Notes: generated by a model from the letters alone, not told the origin. 64,000 nucleotides of DNA from Metellina segmentata (GCA_947359465.1 OX375872.1:133350011-133414010), one strand, 5' to 3'. Counted from the stretch's first letter, positions 52,270-63,754 are shown. Numbers and translations: made by a program.

Positions 52270-53547
52270 AGTAGGATGTATTTTTGCTTTATTTTAACAA
52301 ATTTTAAGGTCTACCTACTTCTCATTTTCATTGAAATATTTTCCAATCTGCTTGACGAAAGAAATCCGTCTCTGTGTCTTAATGTAGCGCATGCTCTTGA
52401 TCTATTGTCTACTGAAGAGCGATGGTTGGCCAACCAAGAATTTACAAATTTTTTCCTGTTGAAAGTAACTTATAGGTGGTCCATTTGCATTAATAAACAT
52501 TAGATCGGAGAAGTTTGAAATCAATAAAGATGATCTAAAATCTGTTACACTATGTAATTCATTAAACTAAACCAGCGCTAGCACTCGGCCGTGGAACATG
52601 GTAATATTTCAATTGTTCTTAAAAGAGGCTTTAATTTTTCTGGAACAACTTGGGCGTTTTTCATTGAAGTTCCTCAAACCCTGAATAGTGCACATTTCAT
52701 TTGCACCAAAACGTCGACAGATTCTTTTTACCTCCTTTTCTCCATGACAAAAATATACACTGTATTTAAATTTTCTGGATCACAAGCATGGATATATCCT
52801 TCAAAAATTGACAATTTTCTTCATTAACATCAGAACAAAGTCTGGATTTTATTTTGTCGACAGTACTTTGAATGAATTGCTTTTGATTAATAGGCACGAT
52901 CTTGGAATTATGTACCAAGGTAATATCTTGAAATAGAAACTTTTCTTTTGCTTCTACAGCTATCTGCGTTTTTTTCTCCTGGGGTGTCTTTAAAATCTCG
53001 ATGACCCTAATTGTTCTTTTTATTAGTTGTTCAGCACGTGGGAAGGGTTGTCTTCCTGGACAGGAGTTCAGTAGAAAGCATAGATAATTCTTGCAGAATA
53101 TTAAACATGAGGCCAAAATCCACAAGACGAATTCTGGACTTCCGAGTTTTTTTCAATATAACAAATGTTTTGAGATTTTCAATTTAAATTTACACTCTTT
53201 ATTTCAGACGCGGTTTCAAAATGGTAATAAAGCGCTTTATATGACCTCCAAACAGCTTTTATCGTTTTAAAACCTGCTTGCAATCCAACGTATACTTAGA
53301 ACTCGGCCTATTTTGACGAACTGTAAGTCCAATTCCCGGGAAACGTTCTCCAAAGCTCGACTATTTTTTGGTGAACGACTATATACACAATATAGTTTAT
53401 TCATGAGCGATTTAAAATGGTTTTATCCATGAACATCTTTGATGGCATTATTTGCAGACAATTCTAACCTGTGATTAAAACAGTGTCCACGTAAAGAGTT
53501 TCGGATATTTTTGCCTTAGTCGAGTTACTACTCCAGAATGTTTTCCT

Positions 53548-53736
53548 TCACGTTGGGTTGGCGTGGAAGTTTGGAGAGTGGGGTGCCAGCTCAGGTGTTG
53601 CTTCGTCATCTGACCGTGGTTCAAAATTACGAGGTGTTGTCCTCGGATCTTTCCCTTAAGGGACTTATCCCGGATCGTCGTCAATAGCCCGTTGTTTTGC
53701 TCTAGTACGACGTTAACTAAAAAAAAAAATTACCAC
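53548..53736 (+). mobile_element. SINE-A, 5'-truncated, 11-bp target duplication, inside hAT
   Basis: AATGTTTTCCT is at 53537-53547 and 53737-53747. The insert begins TCACGTTGGGTTGGCG and ends with a run of A and TTACC. It splits the transposase frame just after the second catalytic motif. Confidence 0.92.
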
Positions 53737-53811
53737 AATGTTTTCCTGTTATTACACTTGCACCATCAGTGGCAATAGCAATTCAATTATGCTTCAAAAG
53801 TTCCTCATTAA

Positions 53812-54728
53812 GGGATCCGCCTACCGTCGACAACTTTTTTTTTTAATTGTTTTAGCTTTTTATGTTTTTATATAGTTAACAGATGTAAAACAAAGAAATG
53901 GTACCAAAAAAAAATTATTCTTTGTTGCCATTTGAAAAAATTGGTTATATATTCAAGGTAAATTTTAATAAAATTTTATGGAAACGGTTATATAGAGCTG
54001 TAGAAAAAAAAATAATATCTTAAAATCAATTTCCTTTGTTTACAATATAAATGTAACCACAATCTTCAAAATGGACTAAAATCTAAGAAATATTTTGTAA
54101 ACATAAGAAGATATGCCATGTAACGAACATATTCATGAAAAATTTCAAAATTTGTAGCAGATTATTCACAAAAGCAGCTATAAATCAAAGAATATACTAT
54201 ATTATTTAAAAATTTTAGTTGATATCATAGTTAATAGTATTTAAAATGCATGTACAAAATTTCTAGTAAAAATATTAAAAATTGTGGAAGTTATTGAAAA
54301 AACGGTGGTAACTATTTTGTAAAATTATCATTTGCGGGAAAATGCATTTAAAGTTTTTGCTACAAAAGAAATTATATTTTTACAAAGTAATATACAGGGT
54401 AATTACATAGGTATCCTTATAAACGGTTAAAAGTAGCTCGGGTAATTTCTGCCATTGTGATATAATATCCCATTGTGATATATATTGTGATATAATACAG
54501 AAGAATGAAACTCGATTTTTCCTTTAACGTCCGGTTTCGAATTGACACTTCCGGTTTTATTCGACTGCTATCACTTTGCGTTTAAATAACGATATCTTTG
54601 GTTCTAAATGTCGTATAATTAAAAATGAAACAGTTTTGGAAACGTTAAAATGCAGGCAATAATAATACGTAATAAAAAAAAATTTAGAATTTTCGTCGAA
54701 ATTCGCTATTTTAAGGTAGGCGGACCCC
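53812..54728. mobile_element. TTAA-flanked element, 917 bp, non-coding
   Basis: TTAA is at 53808-53811 and 54729-54732. The ends GGGATCCGCCTACC and GGTAGGCGGACCCC are 14-base inverted repeats with one mismatch. Removing the segment with one TTAA rejoins the transposase reading on the minus strand (from a part with KFLNS to one with EELLKH), which confirms the boundaries. TTAA duplication with G/C-rich ends is typical of piggyBac-type elements. The inside is AT-rich without a transposase. Confidence 0.85.
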
Positions 54729-55610
54729 TTAAATCCGTGAATTTAAAAATTTTAAAAGCGCGTTTTCACTATGTTCAGAGTCGCGATTCTAATTCACATA
54801 AATCGAGAAATATATATTCTGCATTTTCGTCATCTATATATGCTTTTAAATACACAACTAGAATCGTTTTGTTACTTAAAGTGGTCGATTCATCAATAAG
54901 CACACTAAATTTGGTATTTAAAGAAATAATTTTGGAAATTAGTTCTTTCCTCATGTTATTAGCTCTATGATTAATTATATTCGTAGCTGAATATCGCGAA
55001 TGTAGAATAAAACCAAGATTTATACCATTTAGCTCTTGCATGTTGATTAGATCCTCATGATCTGAAAAAGGCCTATTCTTCTTGGCTAAGTAATAGGCTG
55101 TTCAGAAAACTTCACTGTCGTTTCTTTAGCTACTGAATTTATTTTTTTCAAAGCAATGTTCCACAAGTTTTTTTTTCTTAGATTCCAATATTTTTTCAGC
55201 TATCTTATGACCATCAGATTGCAAGTGTTTTTTTTTATTTTGGTACGGAGATTGGATAGCTTGCTACTGCTATCTTTTCATGAAGCTACAGTTAGGGAGT
55301 TACTCCATTCCTCACAGAGATGTATACTCTTTCTTCTTTAAAAGGCCCTAAAGTTTTGACAGTGAAACAGAAATTGCAGCCTAGTTTCCCTTTTAAACTA
55401 ATAAGCCATGCATGTTTTTTTCGGAAACTCCGTATACTGGTTATTAGTCCATTCTTCGAGCCATGTTCTCTCTCTCTCTCTCTTTCTGCTTTTAAATCTA
55501 GAGAATCATCTCTGTCAGTATGCGATTCACATGTAGAATCATCTGTGGTTTCTATTTCGCAAGATGCCTTTTTCCCACTCATTATAATTCTTTCGTTTCT
55601 GATTTTCTTT

Positions 55611-55862
55611 TCTTAGCTAAATTTCCAGCCTTTAACCAACGATCCATAACGACAAACAGGCCCTCTCAGGCACAAATAAAACCCTCTCAAGCACTACGGC
55701 GATAGTACAGGGCGCAAAGGATGTTGACTAATTCTACCCGTTTCAATAAATGCTATTTTGTCTACTGGTGGTTCGCATCACGTGAAAACTCATTGGTACA
55801 AAACAGGATATGCTGACGCTGAGGTACTCTCTAGCCCTCCCAGCCTTAGAGTGCCTGTATAA
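55611..55862. other. Host sequence of the Helitron insertion
   Basis: No gene. AGAGTGCCTGTATA at 55847 is the inverse of TATATAGGCACTCT at 57550, so the Helitron sits in the middle of a short inverted repeat. Confidence 0.4.
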
Positions 55863-57543
55863 TCTCTACTATTATAAAAGAAAGTGTTTGTGTGTCCGTG
55901 TGGTGTGTGGACTGTCCTGACGAATCTATGGCACTTACAAATATGAGACTTGGCACACAGGTACTCCGATTTTTTTGCGATTTTCTATCGCACCCGAATT
56001 TTAAAATTTAATCTAGAATATATTAAAATGAATTAATTAGTTGTTTTTTCACTATCCTTTCTTCCGTACCGAAGAGAAGAAGCATCACGATTTTGATATT
56101 TTCCCATTACCCAATGACGTTTCCGACTTTCGGATCACCCGTACCTCGGTCGAGGCTCACGGGAAATACAGGCTCTGGCGGGAAATGAGTTTCGGGATGT
56201 CTCTTGATCAATTCAGGCTGAGAAGCAGTCCCGTTTCTAATCGTTTAGGAAAACGGATTTTACCAATTTTTCATTCCTTTTTTCTGGTGACCTCGGTTGA
56301 CCTCGGAAAGAAGAAGGAAGTAGATTGTGTGACGTCAGCCTTTGGTACCATGCCAAGTTTTCCGATTCTAGCGTGTTTTGTCAAATGGGAATACGTAGCA
56401 ATCACTGGGGGTTGGCGAGCGTTAGCGAGTAGTTGTCACACCTGACCCCACGAAAAGAACTGTCACCGGCAATGAAAATTTTACATTAGATCGATACCTA
56501 ATACCATTTGATTTTCTTTTAATTAATAACTTTTCAATTTAATATTTATATTTTCGCAAGAGATTGTGACGCCAAGCCGATTGGATTTCTTCGCAGTTCG
56601 AATTTGGCCGCATTTGACAATGACGAGGCCATTACGGCGTTGTCCGTGGTGTTCTCGTCATTGTCAAATGGGAATGTCTCGTGAGAAATCGTAGCAGTCA
56701 CCGGGGGTTAGGCTTCGGTTTCCTAAGAAAGCGTAGCCGTGATCTAGCGGCCGTGATGTAGCTGTGAGTGACGTCACTAAACGTTGTTTATACTAACAAA
56801 TGGTGTTGGTTTCCTAGAGAGCGTTGTTTGTGAGCGTAACGAGCCGCCATTTCCATGACTGTCGTCATAGCGGTCTCAAACAGTTGGGGAACGTTTTTAC
56901 TCTTGTACCCGCAAGATTTCATTTCCTGCGCCAAACGATTCGAGCGGAGGGGAGCAAAACAAACAAACATTTTTGACAGCCATTGATTAGTTCGTTTTTG
57001 TAAAAACGGTATCGTTAAACACAGAATAAAAATTTGAACGGATTTGAAATCTGCTGAAAATTTGACACCAGAACGATACTTTAAATGTGATTTTCTTTAA
57101 ATAAATAATTAATTATTTAATAAATAATTAAATAATCAAATGGTTAATAATTAAATAATAAAACTGTTTTTGATATCGAACTGGCGTAGAATTTTACGCT
57201 GTTTTGAAAACCGTTGAAATTTTCACTATCTTCAACAATCCAAAAGTTAGAAACTTTGAACAACAGAATAAAAAAGCCACTTTGTTTTGTTTCTCGAATA
57301 AAATAAACCACGACAGCCGTGTGTGTTGCACATTCTCCAACGTATTCTGTCCGTCTAAGTTGACACCTCTAGACTCTTGTTTAGACGGCCGTCTAGTTAT
57401 GCCCGCGGCATCATGACGTATCACGGCTGTTAGATAACGGCTCCACTTTCTTAGGAAACCGAAGCTTTAGCGAGCAGCGGTCACACCTGACCCCACGAAA
57501 AGAACTGTCACGGGCAACGTCGTGCCGGCCACGTAGTGGCTAG
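55863..57543 (+). mobile_element. Non-autonomous Helitron-like element hosting a Harbinger-like MITE
   Basis: It starts TCTCTACTATTATAAAAG after an A and ends with CTAG before a T (57544), as Helitrons do. A hairpin GCCAC-GTA-GTGGC (57528-57540) immediately precedes the end. The start is followed by GTGTTTGTGTGTCCGTGTGG and AATATGAGACTTGGCACACA, which resembles many arthropod Helitron 5' regions. CACACCTGACCCCACGAAAA occurs twice (56436 and 57483). Without the MITE it is about 920 bases. No Rep/helicase gene is present; the 134-codon frame at 56041 has no such motif. Confidence 0.7.
56711..57466. mobile_element. Harbinger-like MITE, 756 bp, TTA target duplication
   Basis: TTA at 56708-56710 and 57467-57469 flank the element. 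The ends GGCTTCGGTTTCCTAAGAAA and the inverse of AGCTTCGGTTTCCTAAGAAA are TIRs. Inside are GTAGCCGTGATCTAGCGGCC and CATGACGTATCACGGC-like palindromic parts, no transposase. Three-base TWA duplications are typical of PIF/Harbinger elements. Confidence 0.82.
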
Positions 57544-57754
57544 TATGAATATATAGGCACTCTACACCACCACCACCACCAGACTCCCAGCTTCAGCGCG
57601 TGTCGTGTCATGTGATGTTTCGTGCGATGTTTTCTAGGAAAAGCAAAGCGTGTACATAGTTTTTACGAAAAAGCTGAGAGTATACGGAATTCGCTGGGAA
57701 AACCAGAGGGTGTACGGAGTATACCGCCGTATACCCTTCACTACAGCCCTGGTC
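57544..57754. other. Unassigned sequence after the Helitron
   Basis: A short CACCAC repeat lies at 57568-57582. GTATACGGAGTATACCGCC-like palindromes near 57700-57745 end in CTACAGCCCTGG, which could be the end of a decayed DNA transposon. Confidence 0.35.
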
Positions 57755-57826
57755 TTTGGTTGGATTTGAACTCGCTACCCTCCGGTTGCTAGTCTGTTAC
57801 TCTTCCAACCGAGCTATCGCGGCCCT
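57755..57826 (-). mobile_element. SINE-B tRNA-like head only
   Basis: The minus strand reads GGGCCGCGATAGCTCGGTTG GAAGAGTAAC with A box TAGCTCGGTTGG and a B box region GAGTTCAAATCCAACC. It lacks a body. It looks like a tRNA but has no matched acceptor stem, and it is the standard SINE-B head. Confidence 0.7.
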
Positions 57827-58555
57827 GACTCGCACTCGGTAACCACTATAATTTTAAGGGATTTCCCACATCGAAACCACCAGCTGACGTCACCCCATCT
57901 CAACGAGGTCAAAATTCAGACCTACGCGCAGAAAACGGGAGTACCGCTTACATTCTTCTCCCCGAAAAGACTTCGTGATCTTCTCTGGGTTTAACCTCTT
58001 TGAGGTTTCTATCGTGAGTTACCGTTCATTATGCATGCAAACGAAGTAGATCACTATCGGGAACTTCGCAAGAACGGGGAACTCACTGGTATCCATTCGT
58101 TTCCTACTGCCCTGATGGAAATTGAAGTGACGAAAGACGGTTGGCCCGATGATAAAAACGAAAGTTTCTAATTGTATTCGAGTTTCGCTCGTAAGTTGAC
58201 CGAGCAGCTGTGGCGATTAGCATGTGTCGTTTCTTGTTTGTTTTTCTTGGAATAATGCTTGGGGGGGGGGGGGTTGCAGTTTGTGCGTGGAGCAGCGTCT
58301 GAGGAAGCGCTGATCAATCATTTCATATTCTGTTGAGTTGGAATAGCACGGCGCTAATTAATGAAATGCAAATTGATTTCAGTTTCCCCAGTCTGGGGAG
58401 TTCTTGGCTCTGAGCTGTGAATTATTGCACGCTTGTTTCGCATGGGCCTTGGCCCGTGATGCATTCCGCTGCAAGAGTGGATGAATTAATGAAGGCGAAA
58501 ATTTTTATAAGTTCACGAGCGTAGGCTACATTAAAAGACATAAAAATAAATAAAA
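57827..58555. other. No gene recognised
   Basis: Includes a run of G at 58261-58272. Short open frames have no support. No repeat boundary is visible. Confidence 0.35.
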
Positions 58556-59640
58556 GTCGTAGAATTGTATACAATTTCCTTCTTACTCATAGAATACTTA
58601 TTCTGTAGCCATTGCAATGCAGTTTGAATCAATGGAAGTTACTAAAAGCAAAACAAAGTCGATTGATTAGTATAGCATTTTTTTCTTACTCAGACTGCAT
58701 ATTCCAGTCATTTCTATGCAATTATTTGAATTAATGGAAGTTACTAAAAACATTGTTAACTGATTTGCAAACCATTTCTTTCTTACTCAGGGAATACTTG
58801 TTCCATAATAATTTCTATGCAGTACTTTGAATCAATGAAAGTTACTAAATACAAAGTCATTGATTTCAATAGCATTCCTTCTTACTCAGAGAATGCTTAA
58901 TCCATAGTCATTTATATGCAATTATTTTAATTACTTTGAAAGTTACTAAAAACCAAACAGGATCGATTTGATTTGTATAGCATTTTCTTTTTACTCAGAG
59001 AATACTTATTCAATAGTAATTTCTATAGAATTATTTGAATTAATAAAGTTAGTAAAAAAAAGTCGATTGAAATGTGTACCATTTTCTTACTCGGAGAATT
59101 ACTTACTCCATAGTCATTTTTAAGCAATTATTTTAATTAATGAGTCAGTAAGAACCTTAGACGATAGTCGATTGATTTTATATAGCATTTCTTTCTTAAT
59201 CAGACTGTGTGTGTGTGCTTATTCTGAAGTCCTTTTTATACAATTATTTAGATTAACGAAAGTTACTAAAAACCAAAGTCGATTGATTTGTATAGCACTT
59301 CCTACTAACACAGATAATACTTATGCCGTTATCATTTCATATGCAATTATCTGAATTCCCGAAAGTTACTAAAATATAATCAGTCTATTGAAATTGTATA
59401 CAATTTTCTTCTTAACTCAGAGAATGCGTATTCCATAGCCATTTCTATGCAGTTCTTTGAATCAATAAAAGTTCCTGATAATAATCGTATAAATTTAATC
59501 GAAGTCGACTGATTTGTTTACTGTTTTCTTCTCACATAGAGAATGTGTATTTCGCAGTCATTTGTCATTGCTTATGTAATTATTTGAATTAATGAAACTT
59601 CCTGAAAGAGTTTTTTCGTATACCTTATTTCACTTTTTAC
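58556..59640. repeat. Satellite, about 105-bp unit (CATTTCTATGCAATTATTTG family)
   Basis: About ten units share TTCTTACTCAGAGAATACTT, ATTCCATAGTCATTTCTATG, CAATTATTTGAATTAATGAA and AGTTACTAAAAACCAAAGTC GATTGATTTG. Units near 58612, 58715, 58823, 58910, 59020, 59125, 59240, 59345, 59450 and 59575 are moderately diverged. Confidence 0.85.
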
Positions 59641-59982
59641 ACTCGCCATTGCTGATTAGGACAGACGTACATAAATAATTAATTTTAAATGAAGAAAAAA
59701 AATGGAAATCATGCTTGGAAATTTATTTATAAGTACCAATATTTTAACAGCACAGGTTTTATATTCCCTGATACACGTGTCATGTGCATGCGTGTACCTT
59801 CAGTACACGTTCGAAACACTAATTTTTAGTTCGTGCATAAATGAGGTAAGTTCAAATTAAGTGTATAAAACTCACCTATTGAACGAAGGTCCCGCCTATG
59901 ATGTGAAGAACTTTCGTATTGATAGCAAAAGCGACAGATAATTCAATGTTTTCCTTTGAAGCAATCATTGATAGTTGATTCG

Positions 59983-60195
59983 TTTTGGGGTTTTATGGCG
60001 CAAGGGTCGCATTTGACCATGCTAAGCTGTACACAAGACAGACAATATCAAGTAATAGAATTACTCAAACAAGGAAAGTTTTTCTGGCACGGAATAGAGA
60101 AATACACATAGGGAGGAGTCGACCTGCACCGCCTACAACTCGTAGGTTGCTAGCGCAGTGGGCATACCCACTGAGCCATGTCGAACCCGGACGTG
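59983..60195 (-). mobile_element. SINE-D, most complete copy
   Basis: On the minus strand the head reads CATGGCTCAGTGGGTATGCC, where TGGCTCAGTGGG fits the A box, then GTTGTAGGCGGTGCAGGTCG ACTCC (B box region). The body has GTGCCAGAAAAACTTTCCTT and TTGATATTGTCTGTCTTG, and the end has GCATGGTCAAATGCGACCC and GCGCCATAAAACCCCAAAAC. It is unrelated to SINE-A/B in body. Confidence 0.75.
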
Positions 60196-60266
60196 ACATA
60201 AAAGATCGGTTCTTCGATTAAACCCATTGTGTGCACTCATAACAGAATAATGCACTCGAACGGTAA

Positions 60267-61810
60267 AGCTTTGGTTTCCTAAAGCTTCGGTTTCCTAAGA
60301 AACGGTAGCCGTGATCTAGCGGCCGTGATGTATCGGTGGGTGACGTCACTAAAACGTTGCTTATACTAACACATGGTGTTGGTTTCCTAGAGAGCGTTGT
60401 TTGTGAGCGTAACAAAAATGATCGGAGCCGCCATTTTCCATGACTGGCGTCATAGCGGTCTCAAACAGATGGGGAACGTTTTTTCTCTTGTAGCGGCCAG
60501 ATTTCATTTCCTGCTCCAAACGATTCGAACGGTGAGGAGCGAAATAAATAAACATTTTTGACTGCCATTGATCAATTCGGTTTTGTAAAATCGGGATCGT
60601 TAAACACAGAATGAAAATTTCAACGGATTTGAAAGCTGCGGAAAATTTGACACCAAATCGATACCTTAAATGTGATTTTCTTTAAATAAATAATTAATTA
60701 TTTAATGAATAATTAAATAATCAAATGGTAAATAATTGAATAATAAAACTGTTTTTGATATCGATCTGGCGTAGAAATTTACGCTGATTTGAAATCTGTT
60801 GAAATTTTCACTCTACCTTCAACGATCCCGAAGTTAGAATCTTTAAACTAGAGAATAAAAAAACCACTTTGTTTTGTTTCTCGAATAAAACAAAAATCGA
60901 CAGCCGTCTGTGTTGCCCATTCTCCAACGTATTCTGTCCGTCTAAGTTGACACGTCGGGATTTTTGTTTAGACGGCCGTCTAGTTATGCCCGCGGAATCA
61001 TGACGTATCACGGCTGTTAGATAACGGCTCCACTTTCTTAGGAAACCAAAGCTTAAGAAAGTGGAGCCGTTATTTAACAGCCGTGATACGTCATGATTCC
61101 GCGGGCATAACTAGACGGCCGTCTAAACAAAAATCTCGACGTGTCAACTTAGACGGACAGAATACGTTGGAGAATGGGCAACACAGACGGCTGTCGTGGT
61201 TTGTTTTATTCGAGAAACAAAACAAAGTGGTTTTTTTATTCTCTAGTTTAAAGATTCTAACTTCGGGATCGTTGAAGGTAGAGTGAAAATTTCAACAGAT
61301 TTCAAATCAGCGTAAATTTCTACGCCAGATCGATATCAAAAACAGTTTTATTATTCTATTATTTACCATTTGATTATTTAATTATTTTTTAAATAATTAT
61401 TTATTTATTTAAAGAAAATCACATTTAAGGTATCGATTTGGTGTCAAATTTTCAGCAGTTTTCAAATCCGTTGAAATTTTCATTCTGTGTTTAACGATCC
61501 CGATTTTACAAAACCGAATTGATCAATGGCAGTCAAAAATGTTTATTTATTTCGCTCCTCTCCGTTCGAATCGTTTGGAGCAGGAAATGAAATCTGGCCG
61601 CTACAAGAGAAAAAACGTTCCCCATCTGTTTGAGACCGCTATGACGCCAGTCATGGAAATGGCGGCTCCGATCATTTTTGTTACGCTCACAAACAACGCT
61701 CTCTAGGAAACCAACACCATGTGTTAGTATAAGCAACGTTTTAGTGACGTCACCCACCGATACATCACGGCCGCTAGATCACGGCTACCGTTTCTTAGGA
61801 AACCGAAGCT
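60267..61810. mobile_element. Harbinger-like MITE (outer copy), TAA target duplication
   Basis: TAA at 60264-60266 and 61811-61813 flank it. Its left 16 bases (AGCTTTGGTTTCC plus TAA, 60267-60282) are cut off by the inner copy, and it continues at 61057 with GAAAGTGGAGCCG to the right TIR ending GAAGCT at 61810. Without the inner copy and one TAA the length is 770 bases. Confidence 0.9.
60283..61053. mobile_element. Harbinger-like MITE (inner copy) inserted in the TIR of its own kind
   Basis: TAA at 60280-60282 and 61054-61056 flank a 771-base element with TIRs AGCTTCGGTTTCCTAAGAAA and its inverse (GGAAACCAAAGCT at the right). The duplicated TAA is the one inside the family's own TIR (CCTAAG). 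The inner copy is in the opposite orientation to the outer, so the two form a palindrome with arms of about 750 bases. Confidence 0.92.
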
Positions 61811-61813
61811 TAA

Positions 61814-61969
61814 GAGAATTTCTTTACAGTCGTAAATGACAGATATTTTAACCTAATAGGTGGTTAGGCATTCAATATCAATATAACTGTGCCGAAATTC
61901 GCATCGAAAATGACCTTTCTTCGAATTAAACATATAGAAAAAAAGTTTGAACAACATCAATCTGCATTT
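61814..61969. other. No feature recognised
   Basis: Short AT-rich spacer. Confidence 0.3.
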
Positions 61970-62512
61970 CCGTAGGCAGTTTAATTAAAGCCGCACTGCA
62001 GCAACACAGCGGGCTATTGGCTAGGATCTGAAATCAATCACTACGGGAATGGTAATGGTAACTGTTTAATTAACGTCGTACTAGAGCAACACAACGGGCT
62101 ATTGACGACGGTCCGGGATCAATCCCTTAAGGGAAAGATCCGAGGACAACACCTTATAATTTTGAACCACTATCAAATGACGAAGCAACACCTGAGCTGG
62201 CACCCCACTTTTCAAACTTCCACACCAACCCAACGTGAGGACTTTCGGTCACGACAGATTTAAGGTGCACCAGCCGCCTCTACTCCATACGCTTATAAAC
62301 ATCCATGCCCGGAAAAGGATTCGAACTAGGAACCTTCCGATCTAGAGGATAACACATTAACCACTATACTGATTGGTAGGCGTGAGGAGATTTGAAGACA
62401 GATTAACGTGCACTTAATCCCTTTACACAACGGTCTTAGGTTGGATACGAACTTGAAACCCTCCGGTTGTTAATCCGTTACTCTACCCATGGGCTACGAC
62501 TGCACTCTGCAT
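61970..62512 (-). mobile_element. SINE-B interrupted by a SINE-A
   Basis: The inverted tail end TTTAATTAAAGCCGCACTGC AGCAACAC starts near 61976. After the SINE-A the body and head continue from 62384 to CCCATGGGCTACGACTGC near 62505. The head has CCTCCGGTTGTTAATCCGTT ACTC. Confidence 0.75.
62048..62383 (-). mobile_element. SINE-A, full length, older copy
   Basis: The minus strand reads from a decayed head (CCTACCAATCAGTATAGTGG) through the B box region GTTCGAATCC to the tail ATTACCATTACC near 62048. A clear target duplication was not found. Confidence 0.8.
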
Positions 62513-62615
62513 TTCTGAAAAAAGCTATTGTTTCTTTTGTGTGTGAATAAATACCCACAGAGAACCAACACGGTTGGTAGGAAGTTAACAAACGCTGCGC
62601 GCTGGAGCAACACAA

Positions 62616-63603
62616 CGGGCTAATGACGACGGTCCGGGATCAATCCCGAAGTGAAGGGTCCAAGGTAGGTATTTAATTAACGTCACACTGGAGCAACACA
62701 GTGGGCTATTGGCGTAGGATTGGGATCAAACCCGAAGGGAAGCATCCTATGACAACACCACATAATTTTAAACCACGAAAGATCCAAGGAGAACGCCTCG
62801 TCATTTTGAGCCACGGATAATGTAATTGTAATTTTAGTTAACGTCGTACTAGAGCAACACAACGGGCTAATGACGACGGTCCGGGATCAATCCCGAAGTG
62901 AAGGGTCCAAGGTAGGTATTTAATTAACGTCACACTGGAGCAACACAGTGGGCTATTGGCGTAGGATTGGGATCAAACCCGAAGGGAAGCATCCTATGAC
63001 AACACCACATAATTTTAAACCACGAAAGATCCAAGGAGAACGCCTCGTCATTTTGAGCCACGGATAATGTAATTGTAATTTTAGTTAACGTCGTACTAGA
63101 GCAACACAACGGGCTAATGACGACGGTCCGGGATCAATCCCGAAGTGAAGGGTCCAAGGTAGGTATTTAATTAACGTCACACTGGAGCAACACAGTGGGC
63201 TATTGGCGTAGGATTGGGATCAAACCCGAAGGGAAGTATCCTATGACAACACCACATAATTTTAAACCCCGAAAGATCCAAGGAGAACGCCTCGTCATTT
63301 TGAGCCACGGATAATGTAATTGTAATTTTAGTTAACGTCGTACTAGAGCAAGACAACGGGCTAATGACGACGGTCCGGGATCAATCCCGAAGTGAAGGGT
63401 CCAAGGTAGGTATTTAATTAACGTCACACTGGAGCAACACAGTGGGCTATTGGCGTAGGATTGGGATCAAACCCGAAGGGAAGTATCCTATGACAACACC
63501 ACATAATTTTAAACCCCGAAAGATCCAAGGAGAACGCCTCGTCATTTTGAGCCACGGATAATGTAATTGTAATTTTAGTTAACGTCGTACTAGAGCAACA
63601 CAA
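62616..63603. repeat. Four tandem copies of a 247-bp unit made of SINE pieces
   Basis: CGGGCTAATGACGACGGTCC begins copies at 62616, 62863, 63110 and 63357, exactly 247 bases apart; the sequence reaches 63604 in register. Each unit joins three SINE segments on the minus strand: the SINE-A/B end, a SINE-B end (GTAGGTATTTAATTAACGTC), and a body end (GCCTCGTCATTTTGAGCCAC), closed by TGTAATTGTAATTTTAGTTA. Copies differ at very few positions. Confidence 0.93.
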
Positions 63604-63753
63604 CGGGCTATTGACGACGGTCCGAGATCAGTCCCTTAAGGGAAACATCCGAGGACAACACCTCGTAAATTTGAACCACGGTCAGATGACGAAGCCGCAA
63701 CACCCGAGCTGGCACCCCACTCTCCAAACTTCCACACCAACCCAACGTGAGGA
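63565..63753 (-). mobile_element. SINE-A, 5'-truncated, next to the 247-bp array
   Basis: It continues from the last array junction (AATTTTAGTTAACGTCGTAC) through the body to CCAACCCAACGTGAGGA. The array unit's own SINE-A end is the same sequence, so this copy is the probable source of the array. Confidence 0.75.
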
Positions 63754-63754
63754 G

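Larger units (their letters stand above)
52330..55582 (-). pseudogene. hAT transposase pseudogene, KIAA1586-like
   Basis: In order on the minus strand: an N-terminal zinc-finger-like part with SFRKKHAWLISLKGKLGCNF and GPFKEERVYIS (55582-55292). Then INLGFILHSRYSATNIINHR and KFSVLIDESTTLSNKTILVV with the first Asp (55041-54775). Then the piece with ATDGAS (the second Asp), then VVTRLRQKYPKLF, CFNHRLELSANNAIKDVHG and a RWIAS motif near 53300. A C-terminal DLMFINANGPPISYF segment is near 52480. KIAA1586-like hAT proteins share this order. Frameshifts and stops are many. Confidence 0.75.
52270..55610 (-). mobile_element. hAT DNA transposon relic, KIAA1586-like, with two nested insertions
   Basis: The minus strand carries one long transposase relic from about 55582 to 52330. 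It is interrupted by a TTAA-flanked element (53812-54728) and a 5'-truncated SINE-A (53548-53736). TIRs were not identified, so outer limits are approximate. Confidence 0.75.

Noticed and set aside
56041..56445. 134-codon frame as a Helitron Rep gene
   Set aside because: No Rep or helicase motif can be seen and it is too short; the Helitron appears to be non-autonomous.
57755..57826. tRNA gene
   Set aside because: A and B boxes are present, but there is no paired acceptor stem and the sequence is the head of SINE-B. The same holds for all SINE-A and SINE-D heads.
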